A model generated the notes under the pieces. The model saw only the letters and a program-made list of their open reading frames with translations, was not told where the DNA came from and did not search any database. A stretch of 37,857 bases of DNA from an uncultured Bacteroidales bacterium (lineage in GTDB: Bacteria > Bacteroidota > Bacteroidia > Bacteroidales > Paludibacteraceae): assembly GCA_900319995.1 (NCBI GenBank), contig ONQO01000018.1:1-37857 (forward strand), written 5' to 3'. Made by a program: the position numbers and the translations under genes. Position 1 is the stretch's first letter; every line of letters starts with the position of its first letter. This document shows, piece by piece, positions 18,062 to 25,931 of the stretch.

Positions 18062-19672
18062 TTATTTCGTAACAGGAGTACCTGGGATCTGGTCGCCTAA
18101 CGTGGACATTGCACAACGGAAACCGATTTTCGAAGATGCTTGATCTTGCTCTAAATAACGACGTGTGGACGGATTCAGCCAATATATACGATCTGCCCAT
18201 GAACCGCCTTTATATACACGGGTTTTCTTGGTAATACGAGGAGCTAATATATCCGTTGGTTCGGACTTATAGTTCTCCAGATTCTCCATGCCTACTGTAT
18301 CTATCGGCATTTGGTAGTCGGTATCAATCCTGTTAGCCGGATCACCATCACGGACATCGCGCTTATCATCATCTTTACCCCATGAAATCATGATGCATCC
18401 TAACGAATCCACTTGGAAATTACCTTCTTCGTCCAATACCGGATGGCTATATATGTTACCACGATAGGAGTTATACTCGGTCGCTTCTTGGAAAGTAGTC
18501 TCACGATAGACATCCATTACCCATTCATTTACGTTTCCGGCCATGTTATACAAACCGAAATCGTTAGGAGCAAACTCGTCAACCGGGTTCGTGATAACTC
18601 GGCGGTCGTTCAGTGCTCCGCTGACACCCATCATATCACCACGTCCGCGAACATAGTTAGCTTGCATCATACCTAAATTCTTTTTAGTCATGTCACGGGG
18701 ATGATAACCGCTCCACGGATAGATCTTGCCCTCAATAGTTAAACCGTCTTCTCCTGATACCGGAGCATATGCTGCAAATTCCCACTCTGCTTCAGTCGGA
18801 AGGCGATATCCTGTAACGAAGATACCGTCGGCGATGGTCACCTTACGGTTAGTGTCATAACTATCAAGTTTTGGCTTGCGTCCATATGCCGGAACATAAT
18901 TAGCATCCATTAAGTATTTCTCAGTATTGAATATGAATTTGTCACGAATCCACTTGTATTCCACACGATAAACGGTAACTGTCTGCTCCGGATCTTCATC
19001 ACTCGGCTTCTCTACAGGAACGAGTTCGTAGCCCGGATTCTCCTGCTGCCATTCTTCCACTTCGTCCTCCTCGAACTCACGTGCGATAATAGAGAAATCA
19101 GGTATCTGCATCGCTCCGCAGTTAATAAGAGCCATTTCGTTTACACGGTCGGTACGCCACTGTGAATACTGCATCGCTTGTTCCCATGTAACACCTACAA
19201 TAGGATAGAACGAGAACGCGGGATGCTCAAAATAGTTGTCCTCATAAGGATCGTTGTATGCCAAATCCTCGCGCCATACTTTATGGTCTGGGCGAGCGGC
19301 ATCAACCAACTCAGGAGCGGCTGTTCCGAACACAAACTCTAACCAGTGCAGATACTCGTTCCAGTTCAGGTTCGTTACTTCGTACTTGTCCATGTAAAAT
19401 GAACTAACGGTTAAAGTACGTGTCTCGTTGTTGCGGGGAGCTGTTATAAACTCATCTTTCTCTCCGATAGTAAACACACCACCCTGAATAGGTATCATTC
19501 CGACCGGATTGACATTTCCCACACCTTCATTGGCTTGGAAATTTGTGGTCTTTTTGTCGAAATAATTCCAACCTGTAGTGTTACTAACACGCGTGTTTAA
19601 CTCACGTTGCTGACACGATACAATTGCCATCCCCACGGACACAATCAATAGATACTTAAATACGTTTTTCAT
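18062..19672 (-). CDS. GldJ/GldK/PorK-like lipoprotein with sulfatase-modifying-factor fold
   Basis: 536 residues. The lipobox IVSC puts the acylated cysteine at residue 20. After TTGWNYFDKKTTNFQ, which resembles the TGW-Y-D element at the start of GldJ/GldK/PorK, comes a formylglycine-generating-enzyme-type domain: IPIQGGVFTIG, YMDKYEVTNLNWNEYL, PIVGVTWEQAMQYSQW, YRLPTEAEWEFAA, NDFGLYNMAGNVNEWVMD and a C-terminal YKGGSW and IGFRCA. Members of this lipoprotein family are parts of type IX secretion or gliding complexes at the outer membrane and are not known to make formylglycine. The usual partners porL, porM and porN do not follow; the next gene is gcvH. I therefore call the family but not which paralogue it is. 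Confidence 0.75.
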   Translation of the reverse strand: MKNVFKYLLIVSVGMAIVSCQQRELNTRVSNTTGWNYFDKKTTNFQANEGVGNVNPVGMIPIQGGVFTIGEKDEFITAPRNNETRTLTVSSFYMDKYEVTNLNWNEYLHWLEFVFGTAAPELVDAARPDHKVWREDLAYNDPYEDNYFEHPAFSFYPIVGVTWEQAMQYSQWRTDRVNEMALINCGAMQIPDFSIIAREFEEDEVEEWQQENPGYELVPVEKPSDEDPEQTVTVYRVEYKWIRDKFIFNTEKYLMDANYVPAYGRKPKLDSYDTNRKVTIADGIFVTGYRLPTEAEWEFAAYAPVSGEDGLTIEGKIYPWSGYHPRDMTKKNLGMMQANYVRGRGDMMGVSGALNDRRVITNPVDEFAPNDFGLYNMAGNVNEWVMDVYRETTFQEATEYNSYRGNIYSHPVLDEEGNFQVDSLGCIMISWGKDDDKRDVRDGDPANRIDTDYQMPIDTVGMENLENYKSEPTDILAPRITKKTRVYKGGSWADRIYWLNPSTRRYLEQDQASSKIGFRCAMSTLGDQIPGTPVTK

Positions 19673-19751
19673 ATTCTTTTGTTTGGGTTTTTAATATCTT
19701 TCTTTTAACTGTTTGCACGTACGTACATACCCGTACACACGTTTCAGCCTG

Positions 19752-19783
19752 CAAAGATACAACTTTTTTTGCAAACTTACGAA
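19752..19783 (-). promoter_or_regulatory. Probable promoter of the GldJ-like/gcvH unit
   Basis: Minus-strand TATCTTTG (19759-19752) is preceded, 20 bp away, by TTCG (19783-19780), one mismatch from TTTG. Start of transcription would be near 19745, giving a leader of about 73 nt with the alternating run CACGTACGTACATACCCGTA (19715-19734). Confidence 0.55.
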
Positions 19784-19854
19784 ACTTTTGGGCAAAAAAT
19801 GTAAAAAAAGTGCATTTTTCTCATAAAATCGTCAATTATTTGCAAAAAAAGCAG

Positions 19855-19862
19855 TATCTTTG
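19855..19862 (+). promoter_or_regulatory. Probable -7 element of folP
   Basis: TATCTTTG fits the Bacteroides -7 consensus and carries the same GCAG just before it as the two tRNA promoters. The -33 position (19831) holds GTCA, a poor match; a TTTG occurs only 12 bp upstream. The start of transcription would fall at about 19867-19869, right at the first codons of folP. Confidence 0.5.
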
Positions 19863-19866
19863 CATC

Positions 19867-20589
19867 GTGAAAGCAAAAATAATGGCAATAGGGAACGTGA
19901 CACCGGATAGTTTTTATCCGGCTTCAAGATTGACAAAACAGGAAGATGTCGTCATATGGGCGAAGAACGCAATTGCCAACGGAGCGGATATTCTGGATAT
20001 AGGTGGCTGCTCCACAAGACCCGGTAGTATTCCTGTTTCCGAAGAAGATGAATGGGCTCGTTTGGAGCCCGCCTTGACTGCCATTCGCCATACACTGCCG
20101 AACGCTCAATTATCATTGGATACTTTTCGACCGAAAATTGCTTGGCTGGCGTTGGAACGGTTCGGACACATGATAATAAATGATATATCCGGAGGGAGTG
20201 AAGCCATGTATGAGGTCGTGCGCGCGTTTAAAATTCCTTATATATGGACTTTGCTCGGACAACTCAATTTGCCTGCCCAAAAAAAGGAAATGCTGGATAT
20301 GGAACTTATCCTCGATCCCGGATTTGGATTTATCGGAAGCACGGAGGCGGATTATGATTGTATGCGACAGCTGAGTGAACTTCGCGTATACAACCTGCCC
20401 ATCCTGGTCGGAGTTAGTCGCAAATCAATGGTGTACAAACCACTCGGACTCTCGCCGGACACCTGTCTCTCCGCCACTCAGGCGTTACAGCTATACGCCC
20501 TCGAACACGGAGCAGATATTCTTCGTACACATGATGTTGCTGCCACGCTACAGACAATCACCCTATTTGAGTTACTGAATACTCAATGA
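19867..20589 (+). CDS. folP: Dihydropteroate synthase
   Basis: 240 residues from the GTG at 19867. The pterin- and pABA-binding motifs are IMAIGNVTPDSFYPASR, ADILDIGGCSTRPGS, the LSLDTFRP segment, IINDISGG, LILDPGFGF and PILVGVSRKS, in the order of the TIM barrel. It joins pABA to dihydropterin pyrophosphate in folate synthesis, the sulfonamide target. The ATG at 19882 would cut into the first beta strand, so I prefer the GTG; an upstream start at 19810 would lie before the promoter. It is somewhat short, with reduced helix/loop segments in the second half. The next gene is cdaA, a common pair in Bacteroidales. Confidence 0.88.
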   Translation: MKAKIMAIGNVTPDSFYPASRLTKQEDVVIWAKNAIANGADILDIGGCSTRPGSIPVSEEDEWARLEPALTAIRHTLPNAQLSLDTFRPKIAWLALERFGHMIINDISGGSEAMYEVVRAFKIPYIWTLLGQLNLPAQKKEMLDMELILDPGFGFIGSTEADYDCMRQLSELRVYNLPILVGVSRKSMVYKPLGLSPDTCLSATQALQLYALEHGADILRTHDVAATLQTITLFELLNTQ

Positions 20590-20632
20590 CTCTTTAAATA
20601 AAAAAGTAAATGACAAAACAATAAATAATAGT

Positions 20633-21412
20633 ATGCATTTTCTGGCTTTTTCTTTTGGATTCAAAGATTTGATAGACATCTTGTTGGTCACATGTATCCT
20701 TTTTGAGACGTACCGCTTGCTTAGAAAAAGCGGCGTGGCTAATCTCTTTTGGGGAATTTTATCGTTCTTGATTGTCTGGTTTCTTGTCAGTTTTGTTTTT
20801 CAACTTGATCTCACGGGTGCTTTGTTCGACCGTATTATATCCGTTGGAGCAATTGCACTCATTGTTATTTTTCAAGAAGAAATACGCTCCTTCTTTTTCC
20901 GAATCGGAGCACGATTCTCTTCTCTACAACTCTTCCATCGTAGAACACCGGAGGAGAATGCAGCATCACGGCAACAGATATTGGAAATCATTCAGGCTTG
21001 TCGGCATATGGCATCTACTAAAACCGGTGCATTGATTGTCCTTCCCGGCGAAGACATGCTTAAGGAAATAGCGGACACGGGAGAACGGCTGGATGCGGTG
21101 CTCTCTGCACGCCTAATTGAGAATATATTCTTCAAAAACACGCCGCTTCACGATGGCGCTCTTATTATACGTGATGGCAAAATGGTCGCTGCAGCATGTA
21201 TCCTGCCGGTCAGCAAAAACCAGAATATCCCACAGTATTATGGCCTCCGCCACCGCGCTGCACTCGGATTAGCAGAAAAATCCGATGCCACTTGCATTGT
21301 GGTATCGGAAGAAACTGGTCATATCTCGGTTGCACGAGAAGGAACTATTCGCGAGGTGAAAGAAGATGATTTATTCCTCGTACTTCACGCCACCTCTACC
21401 TCCGTGAATTAA
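20633..21412 (+). CDS. cdaA: Diadenylate cyclase CdaA
   Basis: 259 residues: three membrane helices within residues 10-85, a short linker, and the DisA_N catalytic domain with DGA at 174-176 (PLHDGALII) and RHR at 206-208 (YGLRHRAAL). It makes cyclic di-AMP from two ATP at the inner membrane, a second messenger for osmotic and cell wall control. It starts 43 bp after folP and probably shares its transcript. Gram-positive partners such as CdaR/YbbR are not next to it. Its last 42 bp overlap, on the other strand, the end of the outer-membrane protein gene. Confidence 0.92.
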   Translation: MHFLAFSFGFKDLIDILLVTCILFETYRLLRKSGVANLFWGILSFLIVWFLVSFVFQLDLTGALFDRIISVGAIALIVIFQEEIRSFFFRIGARFSSLQLFHRRTPEENAASRQQILEIIQACRHMASTKTGALIVLPGEDMLKEIADTGERLDAVLSARLIENIFFKNTPLHDGALIIRDGKMVAAACILPVSKNQNIPQYYGLRHRAALGLAEKSDATCIVVSEETGHISVAREGTIREVKEDDLFLVLHATSTSVN

Positions 21413-22450
21413 ACTCTGGTAGCCATCCTGACAGATGACGCACTTGCCCTTTTCTGGCATCTGGAACAGCACGGTAAATTTGATTCCGATGACCAGATTG
21501 TTCACTATCGAAGCGAAACCTTTGGTGACCATGATGTCATTCACGCCTAAATTGTCCACCATTGACGTGGATTTATACACGTACGATGGAGATGTCGGGT
21601 CCGTATCGTATTTTAGTCCTTTTTTTACGGAAAATCCGTCCAAGTCTGACGATGTCCTTCGACGAATATCTTTAATTCCATAATCTACAAAACCGGCAAT
21701 TCTGCATTCCACCGATTGTTTCGGCACGTCATATCCGGTACCCTCTGCCAAAAGACCTATTCGACCGCCTATCTCCACACTCACGTTCACATTGATAGTT
21801 TCGAATCGGGCAGAGGTATCTTTTTTTAAAGGAATATTTTCAAAGAATTGGTACTCCGGTTGGTTACGCATGTCATCCACCTCTTCGTATCGACCGTATG
21901 TACTCAAATTGGCAGTTGTAAATGCTTTAGTGTACAAATTGGCGTCTAATTTGGCTCCAGCTAACATATAGAACTTGCGATGCTGGAAACCAACCATCAA
22001 AGGAACTTGCACCGCGAGGTTCTGGTATTGGTCGTGTCGATTTTGTATGTCATATACATATACAAACTTGTCACCGTTCAGGTCATACTGCACTGGTTCG
22101 CTTGGATTTTCTGCAGGATTCAGTGTTCCTAATTCCACCACCGAACTGCTGCTCTGTTTGTAACTGGTAAAACCGTATTGCGCGCCCACACCGATATCAA
22201 GAAGAAAACGGGTCGAACTATACATCTCGCCTAACCGCAATTCGTATAGAAAACCTGCGCCACCTGCAACTCCCAAACTGGGTTTATAAGAACTATTCTT
22301 CGGTAGCAGACTCCATTCTCCGGCGTCAACATACGCACCTAGATAATTACTCACACTCACTCTTGCCTCAACTGTACTGCTAAACAGCACAGCGAGTAGC
22401 AAAACCCAATATGATAGATTTTTTTTCACCGATTTATTTGTATTTTTCAT
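21371..22450 (-). CDS. Outer-membrane beta-barrel protein of unknown function
   Basis: 359 residues from the ATG at 22450 ([15 protein letters not shown]); the frame extends upstream but that part would precede the promoter. A signal peptide ends near SSTVEA, followed by alternating amphipathic strands rich in Tyr, Gly and Phe ([42 protein letters not shown]). The last strand is [14 protein letters not shown], after which comes a short tail with a CVIC pair. The fold is a barrel of the OMP_b-brl kind; function is not recognised. The gene is convergent with cdaA and overlaps it by 42 bp. It has a consensus promoter at 22539-22570. Confidence 0.75.
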   Translation of the reverse strand: MKNTNKSVKKNLSYWVLLLAVLFSSTVEARVSVSNYLGAYVDAGEWSLLPKNSSYKPSLGVAGGAGFLYELRLGEMYSSTRFLLDIGVGAQYGFTSYKQSSSSVVELGTLNPAENPSEPVQYDLNGDKFVYVYDIQNRHDQYQNLAVQVPLMVGFQHRKFYMLAGAKLDANLYTKAFTTANLSTYGRYEEVDDMRNQPEYQFFENIPLKKDTSARFETINVNVSVEIGGRIGLLAEGTGYDVPKQSVECRIAGFVDYGIKDIRRRTSSDLDGFSVKKGLKYDTDPTSPSYVYKSTSMVDNLGVNDIMVTKGFASIVNNLVIGIKFTVLFQMPEKGKCVICQDGYQSLIHGGRGGVKYEE

Positions 22451-22468
22451 TTTTTTTTCGTACCTTTG
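22437..22468 (+). promoter_or_regulatory. Bacteroides-type promoter for metG
   Basis: TTTG (22437-22440), exactly 20 bp, and TACCTTTG (22461-22468) on the plus strand. The -33 box lies within the first codons of the minus-strand barrel gene. The leader to metG would be about 140 nt. Confidence 0.7.
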
Positions 22469-22538
22469 CACCCGATTTTGAAAATCACAAACAGGGGCAA
22501 AAAAATACAACTCCCTTGTAAAACACGTTTTGCGACCG

Positions 22539-22570
22539 CAAAAGTACAACTTTTTTTTGATATATGCAAA
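22539..22570 (-). promoter_or_regulatory. Bacteroides-type promoter for the outer-membrane barrel gene
   Basis: On the minus strand TTTG (22570-22567), 20 bp and TACTTTTG (22546-22539). The start would be near 22532, 82 bp before the ATG at 22450. It points toward the metG promoter, so both leaders overlap. Confidence 0.7.
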
Positions 22571-22615
22571 AAAATTATGGAAAATAATTATTTTTGTACA
22601 AAAAATACACAAAAT

Positions 22616-24691
22616 ATGGCATTTAATCGCACTTTAATCACAGCCGCACTGCCTTATGCGAACGGTCCCGTCCATATCGGACACCTCGCAGGAGTGTATG
22701 TGCCGGCGGACATTTACGCACGCTATTTGCGTTTGAAAGGAAAAAAAGTACTCTTCGTTTGCGGAAGCGATGAACACGGTGTGCCGGTTACTATTCGCGC
22801 ACGGAAAGAAGGAATAACAACGCAGCAGGTAGTGGATAGATACCACGAACTGATCAAGCGTTCGTTCGCCGACTTCGGCATTTCGTTCGATATCTACTCG
22901 CGCACGACATCCGACATCCATCACAAGTTCGCCGCCGACTATTTCCGCAAGATGTACGACGCGGGACAATTCGTGGAAGAGACTTCAGAGCAGTTCTATG
23001 ACCCGGAGACAGGGCATTTCCTTACCGACCGGAACATCCGTGGCGAGTGTCCGAGATGCCATTCGCTCGGCGCGTACGGTGACCAGTGCGAGAAATGCGG
23101 AGCAACACTCTCGCCCGACGAACTGATTAATCCCTATAACGCCGAGACTGGCAATCCGTTGACCAAGAAAGCGACCAAACACTGGTATCTGCCGCTCGAC
23201 CAATATCAGGCGTGGCTGGAGGACTGGATTCTCAACAACCACAAGGAATGGCGTCCGAACGTCTATGGACAGTGCAAGTCTTGGCTGGACGGCGGACTCA
23301 AACCGCGCGCTGTGACGCGTGACCTCGACTGGGGAATACCCGTCCCGGTTGATGGAGCCGAAGGCAAAGTGCTCTACGTCTGGTTCGACGCACCTATCGG
23401 CTATATCTCCAACACCATCGAGCTGTGCGAAAAAGAACCGGACAAGTTCGGCAACTGGGAACAATGGTGGAAGAACAGCGACACGCGAATGATTCATTTC
23501 ATCGGGAAGGACAATATCGTCTTCCATTGCATCGTCTTCCCCGCTATGCTCAAAGCGCAGGGCTACAACTTGCCGGACAATGTACCCTCCAACGAGTTCC
23601 TCAACCTCGAAGGAGACAAGATTTCCACCTCGCGCAACTGGGCGGTTTGGCTCAATGAGTACCTCGACGATTTCCCGTCCAAGCAGGATGTGCTGCGGTA
23701 CGTGCTCACAGCCAACGCACCCGAAACAAAGGATAACGACTTCACATGGGCAGACTTCCAGGCACGAAACAACAACGAACTCGTAGCCATCTACGGCAAT
23801 TTCGTTAACCGCGCGCTCGTGCTCACGAATAAATATTGTAACGGGCGCGTACCCGCGTGCGGACAACTCAACGATTACGACAAACAGACCATCGAGGAGT
23901 TCAAAAACGTCAAGGCGACATTGGAGGAACTGCTCAATAACTTCCGCTTCCGCGATGCACAGAAAGAGGCAATGAACTTGGCGCGTATCGGCAATAAATA
24001 CCTCGCCGACACCGAGCCTTGGAAACTGGCAAAGACCGATATGGAGCGGACAGCTACCGTCCTGCATCTCGCCCTGCAAATAGCTGCTAACCTGGCGATT
24101 GCATTCGAACCATTCCTCCCGTTCTCATCAAACAAACTCAGACACATGCTGCGGTTGGAGAACTCTATCGGATGGGACGATTTGGGACGTATTGATATCC
24201 TGCACGATGGGCAGCAACTCGGCGAAGTATCGCTCCTCTTCGAGAAAATTGAGGACGCAGCTATCCAAGCGCAACTCGACAAACTCGCGCGGATCAAAGC
24301 TGAAAACGAAAAAGCAGCAAAAGAGGAAACACTCAAGAACTGGCGCCCCGAACCGATTAAAGAAGCAACGAACATCGACGAATTCGCCAAGATGGACATC
24401 CGCGTCGCTACCGTACTTGACTGCCAGCCCGTGAAGAAATCCGAGAGGCTCCTGCAGTTCAAACTCGACGACGGAATGGGCGGCAGAACGATCCTCTCCG
24501 GCATCGCGCAGTCTTATCCCGACCCGTCCGTGCTCATCGGCAAACAGGTGCTCTTTATCGCCAATTTCCCGCCGCGAAAGATGATGGGCATTGAGAGTCA
24601 AGGAATGATTCTTTCTGCTGTTGATGCGGATGGACGACTTGTTGTCACTACCGTATCCTCGCCCGTCAAAAACGGCTCTCAAGTCGGCTGA
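22616..24691 (+). CDS. metG: Methionyl-tRNA synthetase
   Basis: 691 residues from the ATG at 22616 ([20 protein letters not shown]), the normal family start; upstream in-frame ATGs would add a spurious Lys/Phe-rich leader. HIGH is at 20-23, the zinc knuckle is [18 protein letters not shown], and the KMSKS equivalent is DKISTSRN. The C-terminal 110 residues form the EMAP/Arc1p-like tRNA-binding domain ([20 protein letters not shown] to [15 protein letters not shown]), used for dimerisation and tRNA capture. It charges elongator and initiator tRNA-Met. A tRNA with CAU anticodon follows 126 bp downstream on the same strand. The GC content of the coding region is visibly higher than that of its leader. 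Confidence 0.95.
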   Translation: MAFNRTLITAALPYANGPVHIGHLAGVYVPADIYARYLRLKGKKVLFVCGSDEHGVPVTIRARKEGITTQQVVDRYHELIKRSFADFGISFDIYSRTTSDIHHKFAADYFRKMYDAGQFVEETSEQFYDPETGHFLTDRNIRGECPRCHSLGAYGDQCEKCGATLSPDELINPYNAETGNPLTKKATKHWYLPLDQYQAWLEDWILNNHKEWRPNVYGQCKSWLDGGLKPRAVTRDLDWGIPVPVDGAEGKVLYVWFDAPIGYISNTIELCEKEPDKFGNWEQWWKNSDTRMIHFIGKDNIVFHCIVFPAMLKAQGYNLPDNVPSNEFLNLEGDKISTSRNWAVWLNEYLDDFPSKQDVLRYVLTANAPETKDNDFTWADFQARNNNELVAIYGNFVNRALVLTNKYCNGRVPACGQLNDYDKQTIEEFKNVKATLEELLNNFRFRDAQKEAMNLARIGNKYLADTEPWKLAKTDMERTATVLHLALQIAANLAIAFEPFLPFSSNKLRHMLRLENSIGWDDLGRIDILHDGQQLGEVSLLFEKIEDAAIQAQLDKLARIKAENEKAAKEETLKNWRPEPIKEATNIDEFAKMDIRVATVLDCQPVKKSERLLQFKLDDGMGGRTILSGIAQSYPDPSVLIGKQVLFIANFPPRKMMGIESQGMILSAVDADGRLVVTTVSSPVKNGSQVG

Positions 24692-24733
24692 TTGACGTTT
24701 TTTGCTAAAAAAGTGCAAAATTATTGCAAAAAA

Positions 24734-24765
24734 TTTGGTCAATTCAAAAAAAAGCAGTACCTTTG
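24734..24765 (+). promoter_or_regulatory. Promoter of the CAU tRNA
   Basis: TTTG (24734-24737), 20 bp, TACCTTTG (24758-24765). The spacer TCAATTCAAAAAAAAGCAG and the bases after the -7 box (CATCCGCTTTTGC) are nearly identical to the tRNA-Pro promoter at 36204. Upstream, 24708-24728 repeats the AAAAAGTGCAAAAT word seen there. Confidence 0.8.
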
Positions 24766-24817
24766 CATCCGCTTTTGCTAAATGGCACTTTATGAAAGGC
24801 CAAATAGTAAATGGTTT

Positions 24818-24891
24818 GGCGGGATAGCTCAGCTGGTTAGAGCGCATGATTCATAATCATGAGGTCCCCAGTTCAATCCTGGGTCCCGCTA
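24818..24891 (+). tRNA. tRNA-Met (CAU), probably elongator
   Basis: A 74-nt cloverleaf: acceptor GGCGGGA (24818-24824) with TCCCGCT (24884-24890) and discriminator A, D arm around GCTCAGCTGGTTAGAGC, anticodon stem CATGA/TCATG with loop TTCATAA giving anticodon CAT at 24852-24854, and T arm CCCAG-TTCAATC-CTGGG. CCA is not encoded. The anticodon stem lacks the three G-C pairs of an initiator, so this is elongator tRNA-Met; a tRNA-Ile2 with lysidine at the wobble position cannot be fully excluded. It lies just after metG. Confidence 0.93.
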
Positions 24892-24892
24892 C

Positions 24893-24922
24893 AAAAAGTC
24901 CACTCATTCGAGCGGACTTTTT
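24893..24922. terminator. Intrinsic terminator after the CAU tRNA
   Basis: AAAAAGTCC-A-CTC pairs with GAG-C-GGACTTTTT around an ATTC loop, with T-runs on both sides. It can end the tRNA transcript and, from the other strand, the long nfeD-to-nucleoside-kinase run. Confidence 0.85.
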
Positions 24923-24953
24923 CTTTATCACCAGATATCACTTATTACCTTCA

Positions 24954-25901
24954 TCACCCCACATTGAACTGGCTACCGCCGATGAATTCACGCAGAATGG
25001 ATGTTCGCGGTATAAATGAAGCCTCCAGACCTTCGAAGAAACTGAGGTAGTATAGCAACTGTTCCGCCACCTTGTATTCTTTTGACACAGCAGGTACAGT
25101 CTGTAGCGCTGTCTCGACCGTATAGCGTATAGCTGGCAGTTCATACGTCATTGATGTGTCAAATTCCGCATCCGCCTCTGCACGGAAAGGCTCTATCCAT
25201 TTTGCCTCCCCTTCACGAACAGAAGGCCAACTTGCTATCGTTGTCTGTGGATTCTTGCCACGCGTACGCAAGTCACGACTCATACGTCGTAACAGGCGAT
25301 GCACATAAGTCGGAATCCATGTCTCTCCATCCAGCGACACGGGACTCATCGGGGCTGCGTAAATCTTATACTTGCAGGCAGAATCAATATGTTCTGATAG
25401 TAGTGGATTCAACGCATGGATACCCTCCATTACCAATATCGCCCCTTCTTCCAAACGTAATGTTTCTCCCATGTACTCACGGCGCTCTTCTGAGAAATTG
25501 AAGGTCGGTAGTGCTATCTCCTTGCCGTCAATTAGGGCTTTTACATCTTCTTCTAGTTGTTTCAGGTCAATCGCGTACAACGACTCATAGTCTTTCTTCC
25601 CATTCTCGTCAATCGGGGTTAGACTGCCGTCCACATACCAGTTGTCCAGTGATAGTGCCACAGGTCGCTTCCCTTGTGCCAGCAACTCTAGACATAATTT
25701 ATGACTTGTACTCGTCTTTCCGCTGGATGACGGACCGGCTAAAAGCACTACGCGCACATGCGCACGCGAACATATTTCACGCGCGATACGCGTGAGTTGC
25801 TCCGCATGATACGCTTCGCCCTCAGCTACCAGCTCTGTGGCATGACCACTCTCAATCTTCTCATTTATGTACGCCACTCGGCGTTTCTCTTCCGATATCA
25901 T
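24954..25901 (-). CDS. Uridine kinase-like nucleoside kinase, short form
   Basis: 315 residues from the ATG at 25901 (MISEEKRRVAYINEK); the ATG at 25925 is an alternative. The phosphoribulokinase/uridine kinase P-loop is GPSSSGKTS (56-64), followed by LSLDNWYVDG with the usual substrate-site aspartate, FNFSEERREYMGE, ILVMEGIHALNP (Walker B-like) and YVHRLLRRMSRDLRTRG (lid). It should phosphorylate a nucleoside such as uridine or cytidine for pyrimidine salvage. Bacteroidales homologues that I recall are about 550 residues, with an N-terminal TGS/threonyl-tRNA-synthetase-like half; that half is absent here. It starts 30 bp after priA, at the end of a long co-directional run. Confidence 0.8.
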   Translation of the reverse strand: MISEEKRRVAYINEKIESGHATELVAEGEAYHAEQLTRIAREICSRAHVRVVLLAGPSSSGKTSTSHKLCLELLAQGKRPVALSLDNWYVDGSLTPIDENGKKDYESLYAIDLKQLEEDVKALIDGKEIALPTFNFSEERREYMGETLRLEEGAILVMEGIHALNPLLSEHIDSACKYKIYAAPMSPVSLDGETWIPTYVHRLLRRMSRDLRTRGKNPQTTIASWPSVREGEAKWIEPFRAEADAEFDTSMTYELPAIRYTVETALQTVPAVSKEYKVAEQLLYYLSFFEGLEASFIPRTSILREFIGGSQFNVG

Positions 25902-25931
25902 AATATGATTCAATAAATGTACCAAGGTATA

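Noticed and set aside
22475..22615. T-box or other riboswitch in the metG leader
   Set aside because: No T-box sequence or specifier hairpin is visible, and such elements are not usual in Bacteroidota; the leader is mostly A/T-rich.
22985..24079. Long minus-strand open frame of 364 codons opposite metG
   Set aside because: It is antisense to a complete, well-conserved metG; the low-complexity Val/Glu/Leu-rich translation resembles no family.
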